From positions 11,438,240-11,502,239 of the forward strand of contig CM028338.1 of NCBI GenBank assembly GCA_016647705.1: 64,000 bases of DNA. The letters are read 5' to 3'. The notes below the pieces were generated by a model. The model did no database searches. It was not told the DNA's origin and saw nothing but the letters and a program-made list of their open reading frames with translations. Positions within the stretch are counted from its first letter, which is position 1. Each line of letters begins with the position of its first letter. A program made the position numbers and the translations under genes. Positions 23,016 through 33,443 of the stretch are shown here, in pieces. The stretch comes from Eucommia ulmoides. Lineage: Eukaryota; Streptophyta; Magnoliopsida; Garryales; Eucommiaceae.

Positions 23016-24405
23016 TGATAGGTGTAATTTACCTATCTATTTCCAAACCGAACTTGTTAGTTTTCGAGTCTATTTGGTAAGTTTGAATACGTTTTTATTA
23101 TTTTTGTTATAAGTCATGTGTGTGGGGTGAAAAAGGATGAAAACGGATGCTAAACGATCAAATCGGATTAAGAATGGTGGAAGAACGGTGGGAAAACAAG
23201 TATGAAGAAAATTTTCTTAAAAGTAAACTACCGTTGCGATGTCCGGGCCATGTAGAGATGCGCCTAAAACTGCTGGAAGCCCACCGTTGAGGCGGTGACC
23301 TCACTGCTATGGCGGTGAAACAACAGTAATGTCCCTGCGGCCACCGCTGTCTCCACCGCTACGACGAAGACTGGCATACTCACCGCCGCGATAGTAATTC
23401 TACACCAGAATTAGATATTTATTTAGATATTTTTTGCTCCTTATTTCTTCTCATCCTCTTCCATTCGTCCATATGAGAGCTCATTTAGGGTTCCAAATAT
23501 TTTGAGAGTGTTTTGGGGCGTGTTCAACCAATTCCGAAGGAGAATAACACGTTGCAAAGAAGGAGAAGTGATCTCGAAGCATTTTTAGCGGCAAATCTTT
23601 GGACTACAGCTAAGTTTCTTTTGTTTCTTCTTTATTTTCTTAACTTCGGTAGGTTGTTGAGCATGTTTAACTCGTTTTTCCTTATGTAAACGGTTATGGC
23701 CATAAGCTAAACGGATTTTGTTTAGGGATTAATAATATTTATGAAAATGTTATTTGTTTGAGTTTGTTTTTCGTTTATTGTTGTTCTTCGCTTTTGATTG
23801 TATTTGTCATATTGTTATGTTTATTATGCTTAGATAGATATATTGAGAATACGGGGTTTGTCACTCGGGAGAGATAAGCCTGGATTCGGACTAGGGTAAA
23901 CAAAATGCAATGATCTAATAACCCGGGAGGGAGTTGGAAAGTGTGCAATCAATGACGTTGGGGCGAGACTCATGTGACCTAGTGTCATTAAGACATTCAG
24001 GGGGACTTATTCATTGACGCAAAGTCGCATATTCACTCGTCTTATACTCAGGAGAGGTGGCGAGTGAGTTTACTATACAAAGATTATCGGATAGGTCGAA
24101 CGCCGTTATTATAAACTAAACGAGACCAAACACGTTTTCGTAAACAAAGTTAATCCCTAGGAAATCTTTTCCCTAAATATTTCAATATAGTATTATAGTT
24201 TAATTAGATTAATTAACTTAGTATTAGTATTTATTAATTATAAATTACATTTTTATCGCCTAAACAAAATTAAGTTATGACAATTATGGTACTTGATAAT
24301 AATCTCAACCAATACAAGTGGACATGATACCCTTACTCTCCCTATCTATACTAAAATTTGACCTATACACTTGCGGTGAAAGTGGTGTGCGTTAATTATG
24401 TGCCA
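23016..24405 (+). repeat. Athila-like LTR (copy E), no matching duplication
   Basis: Starts TGATAGGTGTAATTTACC and ends about ATTATGTGCCA, 1390 bp, plus orientation. It aligns with copy D throughout. The flanks ATCAC (23011-23015) and CAAGT (24406-24410) do not match, unlike the other single LTRs in this element. The palindromes (GCGGTGA types) near 23230-23400 are more decayed. Confidence 0.8.
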
Positions 24406-24649
24406 CAAGTCATGTTAATCCAACCGTTCGTAGAGCCTCGATCCACAAGTTGTCAGGCCACGTGTCGCGCATCCGGTCAAAATGTTAATCAAGCTTCTTG
24501 TGGAAGTCAGGGAAAGGTCAACCAAGCTTATTTTTATATTTTGAGATGTTCAAGTGACGTTGAGCCGCGTCACCTCGAGCTTGGATCTCCATTCTCTAGC
24601 AGACCGTGATCAAAACCCTCAGTGTCTCATATTCTATCTCCATGCTAAG
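24406..24649. other. Gypsy 3' untranslated region before the purine tract
   Basis: No ORF with a recognisable product. It contains several CACGT-type motifs and AAGCTT sites and leads to the purine tract. Confidence 0.5.
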
Positions 24650-24666
24650 GCTTGGGGGGCAACTAA
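24650..24666 (+). other. Polypurine tract of the Tat/gypsy element
   Basis: GGCTTGGGGGGCAACTAA region directly before the 3' LTR start at TGTAGG. The G run is typical of the plus-strand primer in this lineage. The exact LTR start is inferred from TG. Confidence 0.65.
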
Positions 24667-25425
24667 TGTAGGTAAAAGTCCACCCCTACCACGTGCTCGC
24701 CACGTAGATCAAAAGTCACACGTCGCTAACTCCACGTCATCAAACGGCCTTATTGAGCCTAGTGGGTAGACAGCTCGGATGCCTCCTCAGATTGGTAAAC
24801 GTGAAGCACTTGACCAATCATCAGGTTAGAATCTCCTTAGACATCGCCAAAGAAGAGCAAGTCGGTGTAGTCATCCCGACCTGCACCTCGGTGCCCGGGT
24901 CGACCTGTCATTCCTAACAGGCTTGGCCCATGGGCTTTTCCATTAACCAACAAAGGGCCCAAGCCCAGGCTCATGGCTTTAATCCTTCTCACGTTCCCCA
25001 AGCGCCAAATTGATAAGGGGTTAACCGAGCTTAAGGCCCTAATTTTTCGGGATGCTAATGACGTCCTCGCCAATAAATAGAAGTTTTTGCCAAGCCATTC
25101 GACAGATTCGGGAAAGGTTGAAACCTTAAGGTAATTGTTTTATCTTATCCAAGCGACTTCTTTTATTTCTCCCCAAGCTCTTATTCTCATGCTGGAGGGG
25201 ACGCAATGGGCACACCACTGCTAGTCTTGTATGCTGGTACCGATCTAAAGATTAGGCCGGACAATGCCTTTCAACTTGAATAACAGCTCGGACATGTTCA
25301 GGATAAAGCTCCCAGAAGATTGAAGACTCCAGCATAGATGAAGACCATCTCCAAATCAGCTCCAACTTTTCACGTGAGGATTAACAGGACTATACTACTA
25401 GTTGGTCCAATTTCTGACACCAACA
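24667..25425 (+). repeat. 3' LTR of the Tat/gypsy element
   Basis: From TGTAGGTAAAAG to TGACACCAACA, 759 bp. Its portion 24775-25425 matches the truncated 5' LTR at 8058-8708. It contains AATAAATAG as a weakened TATA motif near 25071. Confidence 0.85.
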
Positions 25426-27948
25426 AATATCATTTATTATACATGCAAATAATGCTAATTGCATGCTCATCAATGTAGAATATTGATTATTTAAAGGGGC
25501 AATTAGTTTATTTTTTATTTTTTGGATGGTATTTTAAGAAAAATAATGAAAAAATAAATAAAAATTAAAAACCTAGAAAATGAAAAAATAGAAAAAAAAA
25601 ATCAAACATGATGTAAAAAGAATTAAAAATAATTAAATTTGAAAAATAAGAGAAAAACCGAAAAACAAAAATGCCATGACCCAAAAATTTGCAATTTCCT
25701 ATTCATCCAACGCACTTACTATAATAATTTTTGGGAAGTCCAAAGTTACTGCATGCCATAAAAAGACTATTTAATTTCGTAGACGGTTTTGAAAAACCCA
25801 AAAAAATATTTTCTGTTTTTAAATATAATTGTTTCCTTTTTGTTTTGTTATGTTTTTATTTTTATTTTTTTATTTTCTAATTTTTTATTTTTTATTTTTT
25901 CCCCGTAAACTCAAAAAAAAAAAAAGTAAAAAAAAAAATAAAAGCAAAATTAAAACAAATGAAATAAATAATACGGAATAAAAAATAAATAAATAAACAA
26001 AGATATAGAGGTCGGGGTAAAAAGAAAAAAAAAAAAAAAAAAAAATAAAAAAAACAAAACAAAAGATATATCATATTCTGAATATATTTTGATTAACAAA
26101 ATGTCATAAGAGATATCACATATTAAAATGATATGAAATGTTCTTAAATGATAAAAGAAAATGTCAGATTTAGCCTCTTATTTTAATTCTTACAATGTAA
26201 CGTACATTTTGAAAGGGTTAAAAAAAACATTTAAGAGTCCTTGAACGTCACTTAAGATGCGGATGTGTACCGAAATTAATAGGAGATGAAGACTGAGAAT
26301 TAACAATTTCACATAACAGCCTGTTGGAGCGAACACTGAGTTGATATCCGAACGTGAACCGACTGTAATTATTCACGAAAAGTAAACAGCAAAAGAGAAA
26401 GGAAATCGCAGTGAAGGAAGAGGAAACAACCTCTACATAATTACATCGCCGTACTAATCGCTGGAATTATTGAGAATTAATTATTGAACCAGAAAAAAAG
26501 GGTGGGGGCGGAGCACAATAGTGACGGCAGCCCTTGGTGGTGACGTCATCCTATCATTTTCCACTGACAGAGAAACCCTACGAGGTGCCCTAACCTCCCA
26601 ACACTAAGAACTGTGGACACCAACTAACCTTTTCTATATTTAATTGCTAATTTATGGTATGCCTGTCTTTTTGTTACTTGGCTTCTATATTTTCGTTGAC
26701 AAAGTTACTTTAGGAAATGGTACTGGTACACGCAATTAGTAACATTTTCGTTAACAAAATTTGAGGGCAACCAAATATTGAGAGCACCAATCATATTTTA
26801 TTTTATTTAATTAAGATAAGATATAATGAGACTTAACTTGCCAAGAAGTTCTACGTTTCTGCATCGCTTCATTTACAGAAATTATTTTTAACAGGGACAA
26901 TTAGTGAAAAAACATAATAATTACATCAAATTAATAAAAAATCTAAAAATAAATTATTTTAGTTTTACTCTCATCTATTCAATAGCATTTATAAAAATAC
27001 TAGGGTTGCTTCCCGAACCGCTGTGAAGCACCGGATTCTGGCCACCATTTGTCGTTGACACTCCGATTTCCAGTCATCGGAATTATTTTTAGTTATATTC
27101 AATTACTTTTTAGTAATATTTTTTTTAATATATATTTTAGTTATAATTTTTTTTAGTCACACTCAACTAATTTTTTTGTTGCCGATCGTCAAAAAATTAT
27201 GTGAATGTAACTTAAAATATATTAAAAATGTAACTAAAATTACACTTAAAAAATATAACTAAAAAATACATTAAAAGAATAATTACATATATAACTATAC
27301 ATTAAAAAAAAATAGTTATATGCAACTAAAAAAAATTTTGACAGTCGGTGGCCAGACTTTAGCGGCTGAAGTTCCATGAGGTCTGACAGCGGGTGGCAAA
27401 AGAGAGGCACTTGCGGTAGACGATACAAACCTTAATTGGAAGCATTTGATTGGAAATACGAGAGAACATTGAATATGAGACAAAAACGCATGTCAAAACA
27501 TAATTAACATATTTATATTCAAATTAAAATTAACATAGAATAAGTTATGGATTGGCCTCTATATTTGAAACTATTCATTAATTATATCTTTTTAATATGG
27601 AAAGTTTTACTTTATTTTTATTTCTTTAGATTGGAAAGACTTGACACGTGAGAGAAGGGAAAGATGAAGAAAAAAAAAGTATATTGTTACCAAAAGAATA
27701 AAGTCAAATATGATTTATCCTACCTAGGGCTGGTCATAGGTCAGGCTCTATCTAAGATATTACAAAAAATTGGTACAACCTGAGCCTCGCCCAACCCAAT
27801 TATCATGCCTAAACTCGGCCCTAAACAAATAATTTCAAACCTAAGTTTGGTCCTATAATTTTTTATTTTTTTTTTAATTTTAAAAATAATCACTAAAATA
27901 ACAAATTAAAGTTATAAAGTACATTCATACATAATAATTAGTGTAAAC
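25426..27948. other. AT-rich spacer with possible small DNA transposon remnants
   Basis: No credible ORF. It has long A and T tracts (such as A-rich 25910-26050). At 26300-26620 a less AT-rich patch shows no coding frame. At 27010-27380 two outward-facing copies of TCTGGCCACC, separated by TTAGT/ATATT-rich DNA, might be a decayed miniature transposon. At 27728-27948 the sequence starts TAGGGCTGGTCATAGG, reminiscent of a hAT-type terminus, and is cut by the copia-1 LTR. These last two are weak readings. Confidence 0.45.
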
Positions 27949-30178
27949 TGTTGAATCAAAGATTTTGATGAGCAATTAAGTATTTGATGTTTTTGGTGGA
28001 ACTAATGATTTTATTAAGTGTTTCAGATTTATAGTTCCATGTATTTGATTAAGAAGAAAATTTAATGAAGAAAATATAAAGGGTGCAAAATAGAAACGAC
28101 GAACGTATGAAGAATTTTGAAAACGTTGAATAAAAATAGGTGAAAACAATTCTTTATTTATATATTTTTAATGCAACTCGAATTAGAATCATGCACGACA
28201 CTTAAAATGAGTTAGTTCTATGTGTGTTATGACAAACAGTGATAAGTTTAGGATCCTAAAATGAGATAATTTATGTACTCCTTTTGTGAAATGATTTTGA
28301 TAATTGACCTAATTGAAAAATATTTTTTTGACATATAAAATGTTGTGTTTTCGGGTCAATTCGGCTAATTGAGAAACACAATTGATCAACTTATTAAAAT
28401 AATGAGTTTTGGGAGTTAAAATAGAGTCTTCTTAATCCAACCAGTCAATTGTTTCAAAATAGTAGCTGAAATAGGTAAGGAAATGTGAACACTAATCCAA
28501 TCAGTCAACCAAATGAAGAAGATCGGTCAACCGAATGGGTCATTAGATGAAATGGTGAAAATTAGAAGCTCACTAATTAATTCGGTCAAGTGAATAGGTA
28601 AGGTCGGTTAATCAAATGGGTACAATGCCAACTGTTATTTTTGTAATGGCACAAATCGGTTAACCGAATAGACTGACTCGGTCAATTGACTGCTTGAGTC
28701 AGCAATTCGGCTGATTTGGTCTTGTGATAAAAAACTATCTATTTTTTTATGATTCCAAGAGAGGGATTTGGTGGATTTGAAAGTATTTCAAGTATGAACA
28801 ACATATTTAATAATTCCTATTGATATAGTTTATATATTTTGAGATTATCCAAATTTAAATAATTTAATACTCTCTATTCTTGTGGTTCTTAATTTGGAAT
28901 AGTTTTATGGATTTAAAACTGAGATTTAAAAGATATTTTTAAGTGAAAGATACATATATTGATAGGATATGTTATATGAGATTTTAGAGTGTCATTTAAT
29001 GACATATCTGTGAAAAACTAGCCGTTGGAGGGTTAGTTATTGGTCTATTAACAGAGCCATTTTGGAATTGAATTAAGTACATCAAGAATATCAGTTTGAC
29101 CTATTATAAGAGTTAGACTTTTGCTGAGATTTCTTCGAGTGATTTTTTTTAAGTTCTTGATTTAAAGCGCTTGCTATTTGGCGTCACCGACTTGATTTCT
29201 AATTGCAATATTATCATTATCTTTGGTGTTTTTTAGTGAGTTCCGTACAAGCTTTATTACTTTCTTTTTAAAGTTATATTTATCTTGATTGATTGGTTTA
29301 GGATTGCTAGAAAATCGTTTTAAACTTACAAACCTGAAGAAAAAAAATTAGACGATTTTTGTCTGATTATCTGATTATGTCCTAAATTTGTGATACCCAC
29401 TTTATTTATTAATCAGATTTTAATTACCTCATATTGTATCTATCACCTAGTAATTATTCGGGACATTAATTGAGTATATTTGTATTGAGGTGGTAGAAGC
29501 TCTTTGTGGGAAAAAAAACTCAATTTTTTTGTATTTGTGAGTTTGACTGGATTGGACACGTTTAGGATAGTGTTTAGTCAGGGTAGTTAGGTTTTGATCT
29601 TTTTCCTTTGAAAAATATTAGAGTTTGATATTTGTCCTTGTAAAAAAATTAGGTTATTCTTTTCCGTTGAAAATAATAATTAGGCTTTGATTCATTCTGC
29701 AATTGAATTATTTTGCGTGAATTGCAAAGGTTCACCCTTCCCTATGAAAAAAAAAAGAGAGAGAGTGCTAGGTTAGTCTTTAGCTTGGTAAAAAGATAGA
29801 GTTCATCCTTGGTCTGTGAAAAGGGTAAATTGTAAAGGATGATTTTGTGCTTGTAAAAAAATTGTGAGTTTTAAGGTTTAGGTTCTTACTAAATAAAGGA
29901 ATCAAGGGGTTAGTGGATTGTGAATCTCTGTGGTGCTTGGGAGACTAGACTTAGGCAAGATTAGCTTGATCAAATAAGGATAAATTCTTATGTACTGCAT
30001 TAATTTATTATTTATATTGTGTTTGGGTGTGCACTTAGTATTGAACACATATCTCGCTACGTATTAAGATAATAATTGATTTATAAAAATTAATTATTTG
30101 TGTTTAATGGACTTAATTGATTAAATTTTTGTAACTACCTAATTCATCCCAACTCTTGGGTAACTCTTTGGGCCAACA
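27949..30178 (+). repeat. 5' LTR of copia-1
   Basis: From TGTTGAATCAAAGATTTTGA to TTTGGGCCAACA, 2230 bp. It aligns with the other copia LTRs of the window (17664-19845 reversed, 47765-55953 and 57525-59627). A diverged form of the GTCGAC array (GGTCAACCGAAT type) lies at about 28430-28720. Confidence 0.88.
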
Positions 30179-30180
30179 AT

Positions 30181-30192
30181 TAGTACCAGAGT
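30181..30192 (+). other. Primer binding site of copia-1 (initiator tRNA-Met type)
   Basis: TAGTACCAGAGT, two bases after the LTR, against the usual TGGTATCAGAGC. Three differences, all transitions. Confidence 0.75.
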
Positions 30193-30236
30193 TGGTTTAG
30201 CTCGATTGGCTTAAAATCCTAGCTAAGAAAGATCAT

Positions 30237-30838
30237 ATGGAATAGTACATGGGCACTCTAGGTGAGGGAAAATCTATGCACTGTCCACCTTTGTTTATAG
30301 GTAATAATTATACATTTTGAAAGAACACGATGACTGCATTTCTTTAAGCCATTAACTATGATACGTGGTTGGTTATTTAAGATAGTTCATACATTTCTAA
30401 AGAGAATAGAGTGATTAAGAAGAAGAAACAACAAAGTTCATTTGATAAACATAAACTCTTTGTTAATTTCAAGCTATTAACGTTCTGATTTGTTCTTTAG
30501 ATGCAAATGAGTATAATAGAGTTTCAGATTGTGGATCTGCAAAATAAATGTTGGATATATTAAAAACCATACTTGAGGGAACTGATCAAGTGAAACAATA
30601 AAAAATCAATGCCTACACTTACCAATTCAAAGTGTTTAGAATGGGTGATGCGGAAATAATCTCGGAAATGTATATAAGATTCACCAACACATATAACAAT
30701 CTTGATCAGCTTGTAAAACCGTATTCCATGGAGAAACAAGTACAAAATATTTTGATATCCTTGACCAAAATCTGGGTATCAAAAGTGATTACAATCAAGG
30801 AAGCCAAAGATCTTACCAAATGTACTATTGATGAACTT
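30237..30838 (+). pseudogene. gag: copia-1 gag, N-terminal part (UBN2-like)
   Basis: The frame starts ATGGAATAG, then YMGTLGEGKSMH, PPLFIGNNYTF and NYDTWLVI. These match the conserved start of copia gag proteins, with stops where Lys, Trp and Gln codons are usual. The ORF at 30632-30838 continues FRMGDAEIISEMYIRF, then KILISLTKIW-like and IKEAKDLTKCTIDEL, the typical UBN2/gag-polypeptide segment. The reading is broken at 30839 by the chromovirus insertion and resumes at 44138. Gag would form the particle shell. At least five stops and no continuous frame make it inactive. Confidence 0.85.
30834..30838 (+). repeat. Target site duplication (left copy) of the chromovirus tandem
   Basis: AACTT at 30834-30838 is repeated as AACTT at 44133-44137, immediately outside the TG...CA ends of the inserted tandem. 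The gag reading frame is restored if one copy and the insertion are removed. Confidence 0.9.
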
Positions 30839-31467
30839 TGTCACAACCCGTCTTGGACACCCGTCATCCCGAGGCTGGCGTGACTACAACATGACATCAC
30901 CAATACCCAAATAACCAAATGAATGACAATATACATCCACTGTGTAATACAAACATATATTATGGGGGACACACCCGTCCCGAAATTTTACTAACATAAA
31001 GTATTTATCCATGAACCTTTTATAGGTTCGCCCTTGACAACGTCTCTCAATCGCCTATATGAATCCATCACGTAGCTCTACCTAGTGCCAGTAAGGGACC
31101 GACTCTTAGCCGTGGTACCTGCGAGTGTATTTCCTTCTTAGTAAAATATTTTTGTAATAATAATAGTTTATTATGCGACATCTAAACGGATCAAGCTTAA
31201 ATATGTAAACATTACGTAGCTCGTAAAAGTTTTCATAATATTAGCAGTGAGAATAAAGTACTATATGTAAGTTCCATGCAAAATCATTTAGTATACGAAT
31301 TATGCCAATCATCATAATAAATCACCCAGCATAAGCAAAATACCACATCTCAAAACATCCTCTCAAACACACACACGCTGGCCAGCCTTGGTGATCGATT
31401 TAACCTCAAGATCGGGAGTTTGCAACGGTACCGTACCATCCGTAGGATATGCCTTCCTATGAACACC

Positions 31468-31582
31468 CATCACTCCGCCGAAGCGGATAATCACTGCACA
31501 GTATAAACGTCTAACATCACTCCATTGAAGCGGATAACATCACTCTGCCGAAGCAGATCACATCACTCTGCCGAAGCAGATA
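31468..31582. repeat. Minisatellite, about 22-bp unit CATCACTC(T/C)GCCGAAGCRGAT
   Basis: Four imperfect copies with one 30-bp interruption. The middle LTR (about 37847-37938) has three. The unit difference shows copy-number change between LTRs of the same insertion. Confidence 0.85.
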
Positions 31583-33338
31583 AATACCATAGCATTGTCA
31601 AATTAATAACGTCATCATCAATTCACAAACCAATACTATCGTCTAATCAATATCGGCAAATCTCAACCATCATTCTCTATTTCCAAAACTGATTTTTAAT
31701 CCAAAATCATATACTTCTTTTACTTTAAAAAAAATGTTTGATTTTTACCAAAACCATTTTTCCACTCTCTTTTTAAACTACAGAATCCAATGAAAATCAT
31801 TCTTAACTTTCTTTCGAAAACTATTGTAATCTCACGAAAATCCATTTTTACTCACTCATGCTAAAACCTGCTTGATCCATATCGTCTTATAAAATCATTT
31901 AGTCTCAGTACGACCATTTTATATGAAAATAATTTGGCAAGAAGACAATACACTCATCTGATTGCCCATTTTCGAAAACTTTATCCGCCTATTCTCTACC
32001 GGTACCCCAATGCCTGCGAACCTAATAGTGACAGGGCCTGAATTAATATTTTTAGGTAAAAATAACCTAACCATGAAATGCGGGACATAATTTCCGTGAT
32101 CTTTTATTCCCCGTATTTTATTACGAAATATTACCATTTAATTAATGTTACACCGTTACGGTTTATTATATCAAATTATTCATGTGAGCGGTCTCACTAT
32201 TTCCTATCACCATATCCATTTAAATCATTAAATACATATATTAAAGAAGTTCGAGATTCTACCTTTCCCAGATTTCCCGATAGCTGCGAGATTGGATTTT
32301 TATTTTTATTGAGGGGGTTTGTGAAATTTCCTCTTCTTCTTGTTTTCTCTTTTTTTTTTGTCCTTTCCCACTTCTTCTTCTCCCACTCCTGTTCACTATT
32401 CTGCTGCCACCACTGCCGACGAACGTCCGGTCACATCCTCTTCGTTTACCACCTCTGTCGGCCGCCCATTCCTAGTCATTCACACACCAACACACCCCCA
32501 AACACTAAACACATGCATTCCCCGTAACGGTCGTCTGATTCGCAACACACACACGACACCCACTACACATGCATGGATGGTCTAACGACGGTACCTACCT
32601 ACACTCGCCGAAGGAGCATACACACCATCAAAACCGAAGAACAGACACACACACACACACCACCGGAGCTCAGAACAGAACTCACACACGATCATGCTCA
32701 CCACCGGACCTCAGAACGGAACAGAACGGCACCCTCTCTTTCTCTACTCTCCACTCCGGTGGCGACAACCTATAACAACCATAAACGCACAGAAAACACA
32801 CCCACACACCCCTGATCACGTACCCACAACTAAACACTCACCTACACCCTCGGAATTCATACTCCCACTCACCGACCACAACACCGTGACGATCGCCGGT
32901 CATCCCCATCGTCTGTGCGCACACACATACACCAACAATACTGAAGAATACACACACACATACCCACACACAGCAGGCGCCCATACACACGCTTGCCCTG
33001 CTCTCTCTCTAAACCACTCTCCGGCCAATTCCGGCCACGACGATGATGATCAAACACACCACCGCCACATCTGTCGACGAACTCACTGACCGAACCCACC
33101 ACATACACCTACATTGCATCACACACACATACGGAGAACATGTGACAACATCACGCCGCCAGACGATCGACGGCCAACCGACTCCCCCATCGTCGGACGT
33201 TCTCTCTATCTCCTTTCTCTTTCTCCATCTTCGATTTATCTTTCCCCTTCTGCCTCGTGTGTGCATGTGTGTATATATATATGGGTGAGGGATCGGCCAC
33301 GTATCCTCTCCAAGTTCCATTTGATTACACGTTGCAGT

Positions 33339-33340
<2 letters not shown>

Positions 33341-33379
<39 letters not shown>
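33341..33379. repeat. (TA)n microsatellite
   Basis: Pure TA repeat in LTR-L. The corresponding LTRs have two TA tracts separated by about 220 bp of unique DNA (39691-39716 with 39937-39981, and 43772-43827 with 44048-44072). Confidence 0.95.
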
Positions 33380-33383
<4 letters not shown>

Positions 33384-33443
33384 TTATTTATTTATTTTGA
33401 AACTTTTTTAAAATACGACTTTAAAAAAAATCAGGATCTTACA

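Larger units (their letters stand above)
8058..25425 (+). mobile_element. Degenerate Tat-lineage Ty3/gypsy element carrying five nested single LTRs
   Basis: The element has a 5' LTR (truncated by the CACTA end), a primer region, gag, protease, RT thumb/RNase H, integrase, a long 3' region containing an antisense gene, a purine tract and a 3' LTR. The long 3' region with an antisense ORF, the gag and pol motifs and the TTGGCG...TGTGGGAA leader are traits of the Tat lineage. Without the five inserted LTRs it would be about 9.7 kb. The RT core is deleted and gag, pol and the antisense gene all carry stops, so it cannot move by itself. Only the 3' LTR is whole, so its own target duplication cannot be tested. 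Confidence 0.85.
30839..33443 (-). repeat. Left LTR (LTR-L) of the chromovirus tandem
   Basis: TGTCACAACCCG to GATCTTACA, 2605 bp on the plus strand. It carries a short minisatellite at 31468-31582, a pyrimidine- and CA-rich, higher-GC block at about 32370-33260, and a single (TA)n at 33341-33379. Compared with the other two LTRs it lacks about 240 bp next to the (TA)n. Confidence 0.9.

Noticed and set aside
25892-26074. 60-residue Phe-rich minus-strand ORF
   Set aside because: Arises from A-rich tracts in AT-rich spacer.
31468-31582. Regular repeats as a CRISPR-like array
   Set aside because: Units are contiguous with no unique spacers, and the setting is a plant LTR.
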